Shown here: piece by piece, positions 1-7,834 of the stretch
Position numbering within the stretch: the first letter of the stretch is position 1
How the letters are laid out: the number at the start of each line of letters is the position of its first letter
Assembly (NCBI GenBank): GCA_017608025.1
Contig: JAFCGM010000005.1
Span: 1-64,000 of the forward strand
Reading direction: 5' to 3'
Length of the DNA: 64,000 nt
Source: Candidatus Pacearchaeota archaeon
GTDB taxonomy: Archaea; Nanobdellota; Nanobdellia; UBA10117; JABICX01
The notes under the pieces: model-generated
Told to the model about the DNA's origin: nothing
The model's database searches: none
What the model saw: only the letters and a program-made list of their open reading frames with translations
Position numbers and translations under genes: made by a program

Positions 1-95
1 GCTTTTTCTAAAAGGGGCTTTTTTCTTTTCCGCAGCCGCTTTTTCTAAAAGGGGCTTTTTTCTTTTCCGCAGCCGCTTTTTCTAAAAGGGGCTTT
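1..95. repeat. 37-bp tandem repeat with inverted-repeat core
   Basis: Two complete 37-bp units (1-37 and 38-74) and a third partial unit (75-95) are identical. Each contains an imperfect palindrome of the form GCTTTTTCTAAAAGGGGC followed by a T-rich stretch and CCGCAGCC. The same core, CCGCTTTTTTGAAAAGGGGC, lies between the two 3'-end copies of the fttA gene near 49560. Whatever gene ended before this point is outside the window. This is probably the right edge of a gene-end repeat array. Confidence 0.85.
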
Positions 96-169
96 GGAGT
101 TGAAAGACCTTTTCTAAAAAGATTTTACCAAAAAAAATTTAAATCCCCTCTTCATAATATTCTTATCAT

Positions 170-1159
170 ATGAATAAGATTTTGTCTAATATACTTTCAT
201 CTCTATTGGGAATTTGCCTTTTTGTTTTCTTAGTTTGGAAAGTAGGTATTAACCAAATTCTGGCAACATTCCATAACTTTTCTTTTTTTAATATTTTCTT
301 CATCGTTGTTTTGGGATTTCTTTTATCAATTCCTCCAGCTCTTGTTTGGAACAATATTTTGAAGCTTAATGGAATATATATAAGACTAAAAGATGCAATA
401 AACACAACTTTTGCTGGAGAAGCAATAAGCTATATAACTCCTTCAGCTTATTTTGGCGGAGAGCCAGTAAAGGCATGGATTTTGAAAAGAATATATGGAA
501 CAGAAACAGATTGCGCACTTTCAACAATTTTCACTGAAAAGTTCCTTAGAATCTCCAACTATTTCTTTGCTGCGATGATTGGAATTCTTTTCATATTTAC
601 AGTATACTATCTTCCTCCCGGACTCGAAGTTTTGCTTGCAATTGCAGTTTCAATAAGCGTTCTTGTTTATCTTTTCTTTTTCGCAACAATTTTTTCTGGA
701 AAAGGTGTTGCAGACATTTTAATTAAAAAACTACAACTATATAGATTTAATTTTATAGCAAGAAAACAGCATAAAATATCTAATTTTGACAGAATTTTCA
801 GTGATTTTTTCTATTATAACAAAAAGCAGGCAATAAAGCAGTTCTTTTTTTCAATGCCTCTTATATTTATTGTTATTTTAAGATATTATGTAATTTTGCG
901 TGCATTTGGTTATACTCCGTCTTTTTTTGAAGTGTTTATGATGTTCTCAGCAGGTGTTTTTGCTGTAGCAGTTCCTTTGCTTCCTGGCTCATTAGGTGTT
1001 TTTGAAGTTATAATGGTCTTTATGACAACCTTGTTTTATGGAAACCCATCTTTAGGACTTGCTTTTGCATTTATGATAAGATTTTCAGATTTGCCGCGCG
1101 TTGGATATGGATTAATATGCTTTATAATATATAAAATAAAATTAAGTCATAAAAAATAG
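170..1159 (+). CDS. Flippase-like / lysylphosphatidylglycerol synthase TM-domain membrane protein
   Basis: A 329-residue polytopic membrane protein with about eight hydrophobic segments. It resembles the UPF0104/AglD-like transmembrane domain family: an N-terminal helix, then a conserved G-E-A-I-S-Y-I-T-P-S-A-Y-F-G-G-E-P region at about residues 83-99, and a C-terminal segment rich in Gly and Pro (about 268-279). Members are linked to lipid or polyprenyl-linked sugar translocation; the substrate here is unknown. The AT-rich AATTTAAATC at about 138-147 is spaced like a TATA box for a leaderless start at this ATG. It converges on the TrmB-type regulator with no gap. Confidence 0.75.
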   Translation: MNKILSNILSSLLGICLFVFLVWKVGINQILATFHNFSFFNIFFIVVLGFLLSIPPALVWNNILKLNGIYIRLKDAINTTFAGEAISYITPSAYFGGEPVKAWILKRIYGTETDCALSTIFTEKFLRISNYFFAAMIGILFIFTVYYLPPGLEVLLAIAVSISVLVYLFFFATIFSGKGVADILIKKLQLYRFNFIARKQHKISNFDRIFSDFFYYNKKQAIKQFFFSMPLIFIVILRYYVILRAFGYTPSFFEVFMMFSAGVFAVAVPLLPGSLGVFEVIMVFMTTLFYGNPSLGLAFAFMIRFSDLPRVGYGLICFIIYKIKLSHKK

Positions 1160-2071
1160 CTATTCTTCAGCTGCCAGATTCTCTGGTTTAGAATCTTCTG
1201 CACTTTCTGATTTAGATGATTCTTCTTCTGCTTTGGAAGGATATTCATTTTCAGAATATTCAAAAGCAAAGCCTTCTTCCCACATCTTGTCAAACATGCT
1301 CCGTATGCTTTTTGCAAAATAAGGTGTTGTAACCCAAAGACCAATGTCATATGTTGGATGAACATCCTTGTCATGCATGAGCATGAAAAGCATCTGCTTG
1401 TCGTCAACTATGCAGAACCTTCCGTTCAGGTTTGAAACATCCCGAATTTCTGCAATATCTTTTATGTTTTTAAGAACATCTTTTGTTTTTTCAGTTATAG
1501 GTGCAACAATTTTTATATCAACACCTCTAGCTTTTGCTTTTTCAAGCAAAGGCTTTAGTGTTCGAACTTTCCGTATAATTCCATCTTCTGTTGTTGAAAG
1601 GTATATTGATGATTCTGCATTTCTTATTAAAGATGAAAGCTGGTCATACAAATTGTGCCTTCCTTTTAATGACCCTGAAAAATCTGTTGCTTGCATTGGC
1701 TCAATTCCTTGATTATAGAGCAAATCAAGCTCCTTTAAAACATCAGAAGCAGCAAGATTGTCAAGCCTTTCAACCTTTTCCCTAGCACTTCTCTCAACTC
1801 GTCCCTGCACTCTTGAAATAACTTCTTTTGGGGAAATGGCCATATATCTTATTGGCTTTTCTGTTTTGACAATAACAAATCCTTTTCTCTCTAAGCTTTC
1901 TAAAACATCATATGTTCTTGACCGCGGAACATCTGCAATATCAGACAATTCACCTGCTGTTGAAACTCCTCTTGAAAGAAGAGCAGTCCATAATTTTACT
2001 TCATATAAATTAAGATTAAATGACCGCCTTAGCTTGTTTAGAAACTCATCACTCACAATCATATTTTTCAC
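1160..2071 (-). CDS. TrmB-family transcriptional regulator
   Basis: 303 residues. An N-terminal winged helix (about 10-90) carries the TrmB-type stretch in which R-S-R-T-Y-D-V-L-E forms the recognition helix, followed by a wing ending in K-P-I-R-Y. A short coiled segment follows. Residues about 130-265 resemble the PLD-like C-terminal domain of TrmB proteins, which in characterised members binds sugars or other effectors. The last 30 residues are a Ser/Glu-rich acidic tail, probably disordered. The stop abuts the convergent membrane protein gene. The effector and targets cannot be read from the sequence. Confidence 0.85.
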   Translation of the reverse strand: MKNMIVSDEFLNKLRRSFNLNLYEVKLWTALLSRGVSTAGELSDIADVPRSRTYDVLESLERKGFVIVKTEKPIRYMAISPKEVISRVQGRVERSAREKVERLDNLAASDVLKELDLLYNQGIEPMQATDFSGSLKGRHNLYDQLSSLIRNAESSIYLSTTEDGIIRKVRTLKPLLEKAKARGVDIKIVAPITEKTKDVLKNIKDIAEIRDVSNLNGRFCIVDDKQMLFMLMHDKDVHPTYDIGLWVTTPYFAKSIRSMFDKMWEEGFAFEYSENEYPSKAEEESSKSESAEDSKPENLAAEE

Positions 2072-2182
2072 TCCATAATAAAGTCTTATTCTTACTACTT
2101 AATATATGTTACGCAAAATTGTCTATAAAACTATTTCTATGTTTTGGTTGTATTATTAAGATATATACATTAAACTATTAAG

Positions 2183-2683
2183 TTAAATTAATTCCTCAAG
2201 CATACCCATTTGCCGCATTTCTTGAAACTGCTCAGGGCTTAAAAACAATATTTTTGGCTCAATTCCGATTTTTTCAGCTTCGCTTTTAATATGAAATTCA
2301 ACTTTGCCTTTGTTTATGTTTTTTCCAACAACAAAGAACTTTGACTTGTCTTTTTTGCTGAAAAACAATCTTGCTGGAGAGAGCCTTTTCCTTAAATTAG
2401 AAAGAAGATCTTCTGGTTTTCCAACTAGCATTTCATAAAGACTTTGAAATGCATCAGAATCTCTTTTTATTTTGTAGAAAGTGAATTTGCCTTGAATTTG
2501 CTTTTCAACAAGCCCAATTTCAAGGCATTTTTGAATTATTCTATAAGTTGTAGCTAAGCTTACTTTGCTTTCTCTTGACAAATCTCTTAAATAGAAAATA
2601 TCTTTTTTGTTAAGAAGTTTTTGTATAACATTTATTGTTTTGTCATCAAAAAGAGTTGAAAGAAGCTTTGTTTTAACACCCAT
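2183..2683 (-). CDS. Winged-helix DNA-binding regulator
   Basis: 166 residues. Residues about 10-75 form a winged helix with a clear recognition-helix region (S-L-A-T-T-Y-R-I-I-Q-K-C) and a wing (Q-G-K-F-T-F-Y-K-I). The C-terminal half (about 90-166) has no family I recognise; it contains a lysine-rich stretch (K-K-D-K-S-K) and a predicted alpha/beta segment. A TATA-like box at about 2702-2712, read on the minus strand, lies 20-30 bp before the ATG, which implies a leaderless mRNA. The palindromes just upstream suggest that it controls itself. It follows the ligase gene on the same strand. Confidence 0.8.
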   Translation of the reverse strand: MGVKTKLLSTLFDDKTINVIQKLLNKKDIFYLRDLSRESKVSLATTYRIIQKCLEIGLVEKQIQGKFTFYKIKRDSDAFQSLYEMLVGKPEDLLSNLRKRLSPARLFFSKKDKSKFFVVGKNINKGKVEFHIKSEAEKIGIEPKILFLSPEQFQEMRQMGMLEELI

Positions 2684-2694
2684 GCATAAATATG

Positions 2695-2771
2695 TTTCAG
2701 AAATATTATAAATGTTTCTTTTATGAAAACATGTTTCAATCTTTTTTAATTATTTATGAAACAGCGTTTCA
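2695..2771 (-). promoter_or_regulatory. Promoter with two 15-bp palindromic operators
   Basis: Two palindromes of the form TGAAA-N5-TTTCA lie at 2724-2738 and 2757-2771, 33 bp apart, about three helical turns. Further TTTCA half-sites occur at 2695-2699 and near 2785. The TATA-like box for the winged-helix gene lies between the first palindrome and the ATG at 2683. This spacing fits cooperative binding by a dimeric winged-helix repressor or activator. A near match to the same palindrome lies at the ftsZ promoter. Confidence 0.6.
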
Positions 2772-2803
2772 AAAAAATAACACTATTTCATAAAAACAAA
2801 AAT

Positions 2804-4495
2804 TTAGGTTCTATATCGCTGTTTTTTGTAAAGATTTTTTACAGTATCCAAAGTGTCAATTTCTTCAGGTTTTCTGTCTTCTCTTAGTTTGATAAGCCGC
2901 GGAAACCGTAAAGCATATCCAGACTTATATGACGGGCTTTTCTGAATTTCTTCATATCCAACTTCAACAATTACTTGTGGCTTAACTTTTACACTTTTAC
3001 CTGATTTTTTTATAATTAGTGGTTTTAGCAGTTTAGTAAAATCTGCATAACTTATTCCTTCTTCAGACTTTTCCTTTACTCCCGTGCTCATTTTTCCAAT
3101 AGTTAAAAATTCTTCTTTTTCTGGCTCAACACATGCAAGAGTGTATGAAGTAAGCCACCCAGCTCTTTTTCCCGTGCCCCATTCCGCTCCAATTATTACA
3201 ACTTCCAGAGTTTCTGTTTCTGGCTTAACCTTAACTCCATATCCAACTCTGCTTCCAGGCTTGTATTTTGCTTCCAGATTCTTAACCATTACGCCTTCAT
3301 TTCCTTTTTCAAGAGATTCCTTGTAGAATTTTTTAGCTTGTTTTTCATTGCTAGTGATAATCTGCTTTGCAATTTCAATTTTGTTTTTCTTGCTTTTGAT
3401 TATTTTCTTAAGCTTTTTTCTTCTTTTTGAAAATTCAGTTTCAAGCAAGTCATTTCCTTCCAATGAAATTAAGTCAAAAGGAGCAATTATAACTGGAATT
3501 TTCTTAACCATTTCCTTTATTTTGTACTTTCTTTTTATTCGTTGGGAAATGTTCTGAAACGGCAGCCAATTGCCAGTTTTTTTGTCAAGGCCAATGACTT
3601 CTGAGTCAATAATGCATTTTTCAGCATTAACTGTTTTCTTCACTCTTTCAACAATGTCTGGAAACTGGTTTGTTACATCTTCCTGCCTTCTTGTAAATAA
3701 TTGAACTTTGTCTTTGTTCTTGTGAATCTGAAGCCGAAATCCGTCATATTTGTATTCAATTGCAGCAGGCTTTCCAACCCGTTCAAAAGCCTCAGGAATT
3801 CCTGAAACTTTTTGGAAAAGCATTACACGAATTGGTTTTCCAAGCTGAAGCCTGACTTTTTCAAGACCTGAATTGCTCTTCTCCTTTGCAATAACAGCAA
3901 CTTCAGAAAAATCACTAAGTAAGTCATAAGCATGCTGAACATTCTTTTTCTCAACATCAAATGCTTTTGAAATAGCATCTCTCAAAACACCAGCACCAAC
4001 ACCAACCCGAAGGTCGCTTAAGCAGGTTCTTAGAATGTATTTTGCTTCATTTGGTTTTGAATTTGATATTAGCTCTTTTAAAATCCTCATTTTTCTATCA
4101 ACAGCACCCTGTCCTTCTGTTGAAGCAAGCTTTTCAAGTTTTGAATAAACTTCTAAAAGTGAATTTGTTTTTGAAAATAATGTTTTCTGCTTGCGATTTT
4201 TAATTATTTTCTCAGCAATTTCTCCAACATCTCCTATTTTGCTCCATTCTTTCTCAATGTCTTTTATTGAAGTTCCAGTGCTTGAGCTTAATGCTTTCAG
4301 AGCAAGCTTAACACCAATTCCAAGCTCTCTTTTGTCCCAGTCTGGAAAAACCTTTCCTTGAATAAGCAAAATTATTTTCTTTAAGTCTTCTTTTTCCAAG
4401 CCAAAAATAAAATCTGCAAGAATTTCAGTTTTTTTCAAGCTGCTTCCAGTTTCTTCTAACTTTGAATAAATCTCAACAAGTTTTGAATATTGCAT
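2804..4495 (-). CDS. lig: ATP-dependent DNA ligase
   Basis: 563 residues, the usual length of archaeal DNA ligase I, which seals nicks at replication and repair. An N-terminal DNA-binding domain spans about 1-215. The adenylation domain has motif I E-Y-K-Y-D-G-F-R with the nucleophile Lys249. Motifs further on include the S-E-V-I-G-L region near 300 and G-V-M-V-K-N near 400. The OB domain is C-terminal, ending in R-F-P-R-L-I-K-L-R-E-D and a basic tail. Its stop lies 120 bp before the winged-helix gene on the same strand. Confidence 0.95.
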   Translation of the reverse strand: MQYSKLVEIYSKLEETGSSLKKTEILADFIFGLEKEDLKKIILLIQGKVFPDWDKRELGIGVKLALKALSSSTGTSIKDIEKEWSKIGDVGEIAEKIIKNRKQKTLFSKTNSLLEVYSKLEKLASTEGQGAVDRKMRILKELISNSKPNEAKYILRTCLSDLRVGVGAGVLRDAISKAFDVEKKNVQHAYDLLSDFSEVAVIAKEKSNSGLEKVRLQLGKPIRVMLFQKVSGIPEAFERVGKPAAIEYKYDGFRLQIHKNKDKVQLFTRRQEDVTNQFPDIVERVKKTVNAEKCIIDSEVIGLDKKTGNWLPFQNISQRIKRKYKIKEMVKKIPVIIAPFDLISLEGNDLLETEFSKRRKKLKKIIKSKKNKIEIAKQIITSNEKQAKKFYKESLEKGNEGVMVKNLEAKYKPGSRVGYGVKVKPETETLEVVIIGAEWGTGKRAGWLTSYTLACVEPEKEEFLTIGKMSTGVKEKSEEGISYADFTKLLKPLIIKKSGKSVKVKPQVIVEVGYEEIQKSPSYKSGYALRFPRLIKLREDRKPEEIDTLDTVKNLYKKQRYRT

Positions 4496-4534
4496 GTTAC
4501 TTATTAAGATAGAATAAAATAAAAGATTAACCCA

Positions 4535-5128
4535 CTATCTTCCTAAAACCCTGCGAACTTTTTTCTTGATTTTTTCATTCAAGGGAGCAATATTCTTGTC
4601 AATTTTGTTGCCCCACTTTTCAAAGAACATTATTGTGTTTTGCTGAGGCCTGTTTGTTGGTAATGGAGGAGATTCAGTATACCCTAAAGAAATTACTGCG
4701 TGAATTTCAATTTCATCTGTAATTTCCAAGATATCCTTAAGCTCATTTTCTGAAAATGCACCTATCCAGCAGGAGCCCACACCAAAACCTGTTGCACATA
4801 ATAACATATTTTCAATTGCAGCAGAAGTGTTCTGTATTGCATACATCTTTCCTTTTTTTGAATAATGTTTTTTCACGCTTTCTGTGTCTGAGCAGACCAC
4901 AACAAGAACAGAAGCCTCATCAATCCATTCCTGCTCAAGACAAGCATTTGCAATTTGCCTTTTCTTTTCAAAATCCCTTACAACAATAAATCGAGAATTC
5001 TGAATATTTCCTGCACAAGGAGCCCATCTTCCAGCTTCCAGAATTGAATACAAAACCTCGTCTGAGATTTTCTTTGAAGAGTATTTTCTAACAGACCTTC
5101 GGTTCTTGATTAGATTTAAAATATCCAT
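4535..5128 (-). CDS. Nitroreductase-family flavoprotein
   Basis: 197 residues. It starts with the FMN-binding R-R-S-V-R-K-Y motif (about 10-16), and has E-A-G-R-W-A-P-C-A-G-N near 32-42 and G-V-G-S-C-W-I-G-A-F near 115-125, both typical of the NADH oxidase/nitroreductase fold. Members transfer electrons from NAD(P)H to nitroaromatics, quinones or flavin-linked substrates. The substrate here is unknown. The C-terminal tail is basic. It ends 39 bp before the ligase start on the same strand, so the two may be co-transcribed. Confidence 0.88.
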   Translation of the reverse strand: MDILNLIKNRRSVRKYSSKKISDEVLYSILEAGRWAPCAGNIQNSRFIVVRDFEKKRQIANACLEQEWIDEASVLVVVCSDTESVKKHYSKKGKMYAIQNTSAAIENMLLCATGFGVGSCWIGAFSENELKDILEITDEIEIHAVISLGYTESPPLPTNRPQQNTIMFFEKWGNKIDKNIAPLNEKIKKKVRRVLGR

Positions 5129-5159
5129 TAAATAATAAAGAAGTTCTTTGCTTTAAAAA

Positions 5160-5302
5160 TTTGCTATAAATTTTTTCTAAAAACAAAAAATAGTTTTTCT
5201 TTCGCGAACGTTTCTTTTTTCTAAAAAGAAAGGTTCTGGCAGATGCCTTGCGGCATCCACCAGAGGCGGTATCTAACACACTTCGGAGGTGTCTTTAGAA
5301 CT
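5160..5302 (-). terminator. Stacked hairpins downstream of ftsZ
   Basis: Read on the minus strand after the ftsZ stop, this gap holds several inverted repeats. ACAC/GTGT flanks CTCCGAA; GATGCC/GGCATC surrounds a GCAA loop; and a long A/T hairpin, GAAC...CTTTCTTTTTAGAAA...GTTC, is of the same type as the gene-end repeats elsewhere in the window. No second copy of the ftsZ 3' end follows it. It may act in transcript termination or be a remnant of that repeat family. Confidence 0.5.
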
Positions 5303-6376
5303 TCAGTTAATCATCTGAATGCCCAGTTCTTTGTTCATCTCTATACTTTGTTTGGAAGGTTTTCCATATTCCTGCTTTCCAAGAACAAATGGAGATTGAA
5401 CACCAGTTATAATTGTCATTACACGGAGCTTTCCTTTCATGTCTTCTTCTATTCTTGCTCCCCACATGACATTTGCATCTGCATCCAGCTGATCTGTTAC
5501 TAACTGACCTGCTCTCTCTGCCTCTTCAAGAGTCAAGTCATTTCCACCAGTTATATGGATTAACGCACCAGTGGCTCCTTTATAATTTACATCAAGCAAA
5601 GGATTTTCAAGTGCTCTTTTTACAGACTCATCAACTTTTTTGTCAGAATCTGCTTCGCCAATTCCAATTACAGAAACACCACCATCTGTCATGATGTTTC
5701 TTACATCAGCATAATCCATATTTATTAGGCTTGGAACCGCGATAATCTCAACAATTCCTTTAATCATTGTTGAAACAATTTCATTTGCAACTGCAAATGC
5801 TTGCTGTATTGGCAAATTTCCTGCAATTCGTGATAATCGATTATTGTCAATTACTATTACAGTGTCTGCAACTTGCCTTAGCTGCTTTAAGCCCCACTCT
5901 GCCTTGTCAATTCTTGCTTTTTCAATTGAAAATGGCATTGTTACTACGCCAATGACAATTGCTCCCATGTCTTTTGCCAGCTGGGCAATTACTGGAGCTG
6001 CTCCAGTTCCAGTTCCTCCGCCAAGTCCTGCTGTTACAAAAACCATGTCAACATCCTTAAGGTGATCCTTAATTTCATGAATAGACTCTTTTGCAGCTTC
6101 CATTCCTTTTTCAGGAATTCCGCCTGTGCCTAGACCGCGAGTAAGCTCCCTTCCAATCAAAATCTTTTTGTCAGCTTCTCTTATATCTAGGTGTTGACTA
6201 TCCGTATTAGTTGCTAAAATTTCTGCACCTTGTACGCCTTTTCGATATAACCAGTCACACATATTGCATCCTGCGCCTCCAGCGCCGAAAACTTTTATAG
6301 TTGCCTGTCCGCATGTGTCATCCACTTTTTCTGTTTTTTCCGAATTTTTTAAAGCATTTTGCACAATAAAATCCAT
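5303..6376 (-). CDS. ftsZ: Cell-division GTPase FtsZ
   Basis: Tubulin-like GTPase that polymerises at the division site. An N-terminal G-A-G-G-A-G-C-N-M nucleotide loop, the tubulin signature G-G-G-T-G-T-G-A-A-P and the T7 loop N-M-D-Y-A-D are all present. The length is 357 residues from the chosen start. I chose the ATG at 6376 rather than the longer reading from 6424 because a strong Shine-Dalgarno GGAGG sits six bases before it and homologues begin near this point. The C-terminal tail is short and lacks an obvious conserved FtsZ tail peptide. The neighbouring repeat-rich gap and the promoter palindrome are described separately. Confidence 0.95.
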   Translation of the reverse strand: MDFIVQNALKNSEKTEKVDDTCGQATIKVFGAGGAGCNMCDWLYRKGVQGAEILATNTDSQHLDIREADKKILIGRELTRGLGTGGIPEKGMEAAKESIHEIKDHLKDVDMVFVTAGLGGGTGTGAAPVIAQLAKDMGAIVIGVVTMPFSIEKARIDKAEWGLKQLRQVADTVIVIDNNRLSRIAGNLPIQQAFAVANEIVSTMIKGIVEIIAVPSLINMDYADVRNIMTDGGVSVIGIGEADSDKKVDESVKRALENPLLDVNYKGATGALIHITGGNDLTLEEAERAGQLVTDQLDADANVMWGARIEEDMKGKLRVMTIITGVQSPFVLGKQEYGKPSKQSIEMNKELGIQMIN

Positions 6377-6380
6377 ACTG

Positions 6381-6461
6381 CACCTCCGTTTTGAAACGGC
6401 GAAGTTTTTTATCACAAAACACAATAGTTAAGTGATGTTTTATATTTGAAACAATGTTTAA
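6381..6461 (-). promoter_or_regulatory. ftsZ promoter and leader with palindromes
   Basis: Read on the minus strand: a 15-bp near-palindrome TGAAACAATGTTTAA at 6447-6461 matches the TGAAA-N5-TTTCA sites upstream of the winged-helix gene at 2683 with one mismatch. A TATA-like AAATATAAAAC follows at about 6436-6446. A leader of about 40 bases ends with an inverted repeat CCGTTTTGAAACGG (6386-6399) that overlaps the Shine-Dalgarno GGAGG (6383-6387). Overlap of the palindrome with the ribosome site could allow control at the RNA or DNA level. The rest of the gap up to 6674 is plain AT-rich sequence. Confidence 0.55.
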
Positions 6462-6674
6462 AAATAGTTTCTATTCTGAAGAAAACAAATAAATATTTCT
6501 TTTGGAAAAACAAACTCTAAGTAAATCGTTCCATAAGAAACATTAAGCACCTCTTTATATTTTTTATGGTCATTTTTGAAAATCAAATAACACAAGATAT
6601 AGTGGTTTGAAAAAAACCAGAAGTATATCTTAAACAATATATAAATTTAATAATATTTAATTAAAAAATATTAC

Positions 6675-7232
6675 ATGCTCTTTGAGATTGAAAAAAAGTA
6701 TTTGATTGAAGAGAATAATAAGGATTTTGCAACTAAAGAGTTTTACAATATTTTTGATTCAATAGATTCTTTAAAGCAATATGTTAAGGAAAAGGGATGG
6801 TGGATTTTGCAAGCATATCTTCCACAAAGATTTCTAACACAAGAAAAAATTAACTTTTTGTTTGGAAAACAGGGAATTGAAGCAAAAATAAACTTCAATC
6901 CGCAAGAGGCAAGAATAAGATATTACAAGAGAAAGCACACTTTTACACTTAAAAGCAAAGGAACTCTTGAAAAAGAAGAATTGGAAAAAGAAATAACTTT
7001 AGAACTCTTTCAGAAATTGTATGACAATTATACAGAAGGCAGAAGAGTTGCAAGGACAAGAGCAGAATTTCCTTACAAAGACCAGATTATTAAGTTTAAT
7101 GTTTATGACGATCACCCCCTTGTAATTGCAGAAATAGAGTTTGAGTCAAAATCCCTTGCAGACAAATTTCCTGCCCTAGGAAAAGACATCACAGAAGACA
7201 AGAGATATGAGAACAGAAATCTCGCAAAATAA
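6675..7232 (+). CDS. CYTH-domain triphosphate-binding protein
   Basis: 185 residues. The N-terminal F-E-I-E-K-K-Y carries the E-x-E-x-K signature of the CYTH superfamily (Glu4, Glu6, Lys8). Basic residues for triphosphate binding follow (R-I-R-Y-Y-K-R-K near 92-99, T-L-K-S-K-G), as does the acidic metal set near the end (A-E-I-E-F-E-S, about 155-161). CYTH enzymes hydrolyse inorganic triphosphate or thiamine triphosphate, or make cAMP; in small archaea the first is most likely. It meets the convergent hypothetical gene without a gap. Confidence 0.8.
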   Translation: MLFEIEKKYLIEENNKDFATKEFYNIFDSIDSLKQYVKEKGWWILQAYLPQRFLTQEKINFLFGKQGIEAKINFNPQEARIRYYKRKHTFTLKSKGTLEKEELEKEITLELFQKLYDNYTEGRRVARTRAEFPYKDQIIKFNVYDDHPLVIAEIEFESKSLADKFPALGKDITEDKRYENRNLAK

Positions 7233-7748
7233 TCAAAAAATCGAGCCGTATTTTTTCCCAGTTTCCTCTTCAAGAATTTCTTTTGCATAGGGCGGAAGAC
7301 TATTTATTATATGTTTTATTTCCTTGTTACTTAAATCACTAATAGAAATTTTCTTTTTTTCTTTCCATTCTTTTTCAAGCTGTTTTTTCGGAGAAGGCAT
7401 TCCATATATGCAATAAATTTTCCATGCAATTCTTTGAAGGTCCTGGTATTTTTCCATAACATGCACTGATTTGCTGTTATAGTTATGTTTTGTAAATTCC
7501 TTGTTGCAGTAATCTCTCCACACATTAAATAAGTTTATTCGAGCAGTGGCATCTTTTATATTATCATACTCTGTTCTTGAAAAAAGCTCCCCAATTAATG
7601 CAACAAGAGTTTCTTCAGGATTTTCCTCAAAATTTCTCAATGAACCTAGAAAGTCATAATTCATGCTTTTGGCTTTTGTGGTAATTTCTTTTTTCTTTTC
7701 ATTTGTTAATCTCTGCAAAAAGAACAGTTTTTCTTCAAGATTTTGCAT
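7233..7748 (-). CDS. Hypothetical protein
   Basis: 171 residues, mostly helical and charged, with no signal peptide or membrane segment. I recognise no family. Notable parts are a Glu/Lys-rich N-terminus, a conserved-looking central segment with several Trp and Tyr (about 95-125), and a C-terminal segment, L-P-P-Y-A-K-E-I-L-E-E-E-T-G-K-K-Y, that resembles a short helical cap. It is convergent with the CYTH gene and divergent from gatD, with an 86-bp gap that contains both promoters. Confidence 0.6.
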   Translation of the reverse strand: MQNLEEKLFFLQRLTNEKKKEITTKAKSMNYDFLGSLRNFEENPEETLVALIGELFSRTEYDNIKDATARINLFNVWRDYCNKEFTKHNYNSKSVHVMEKYQDLQRIAWKIYCIYGMPSPKKQLEKEWKEKKKISISDLSNKEIKHIINSLPPYAKEILEEETGKKYGSIF

Positions 7749-7834
7749 TTTACAACTAAAAAGTAGTTGTTTTTATTTATAAGTTTTTTTAATATTAAAC
7801 AAATTTTTTATATCCTGCTTCACTTATTATTACT

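Noticed and set aside
1-95. CRISPR-like direct repeats
   Set aside because: The units are directly joined without variable spacers and there are no cas genes.
5160-5302. Duplicated ftsZ end
   Set aside because: The hairpin type is the same, but the ftsZ end does not recur downstream.
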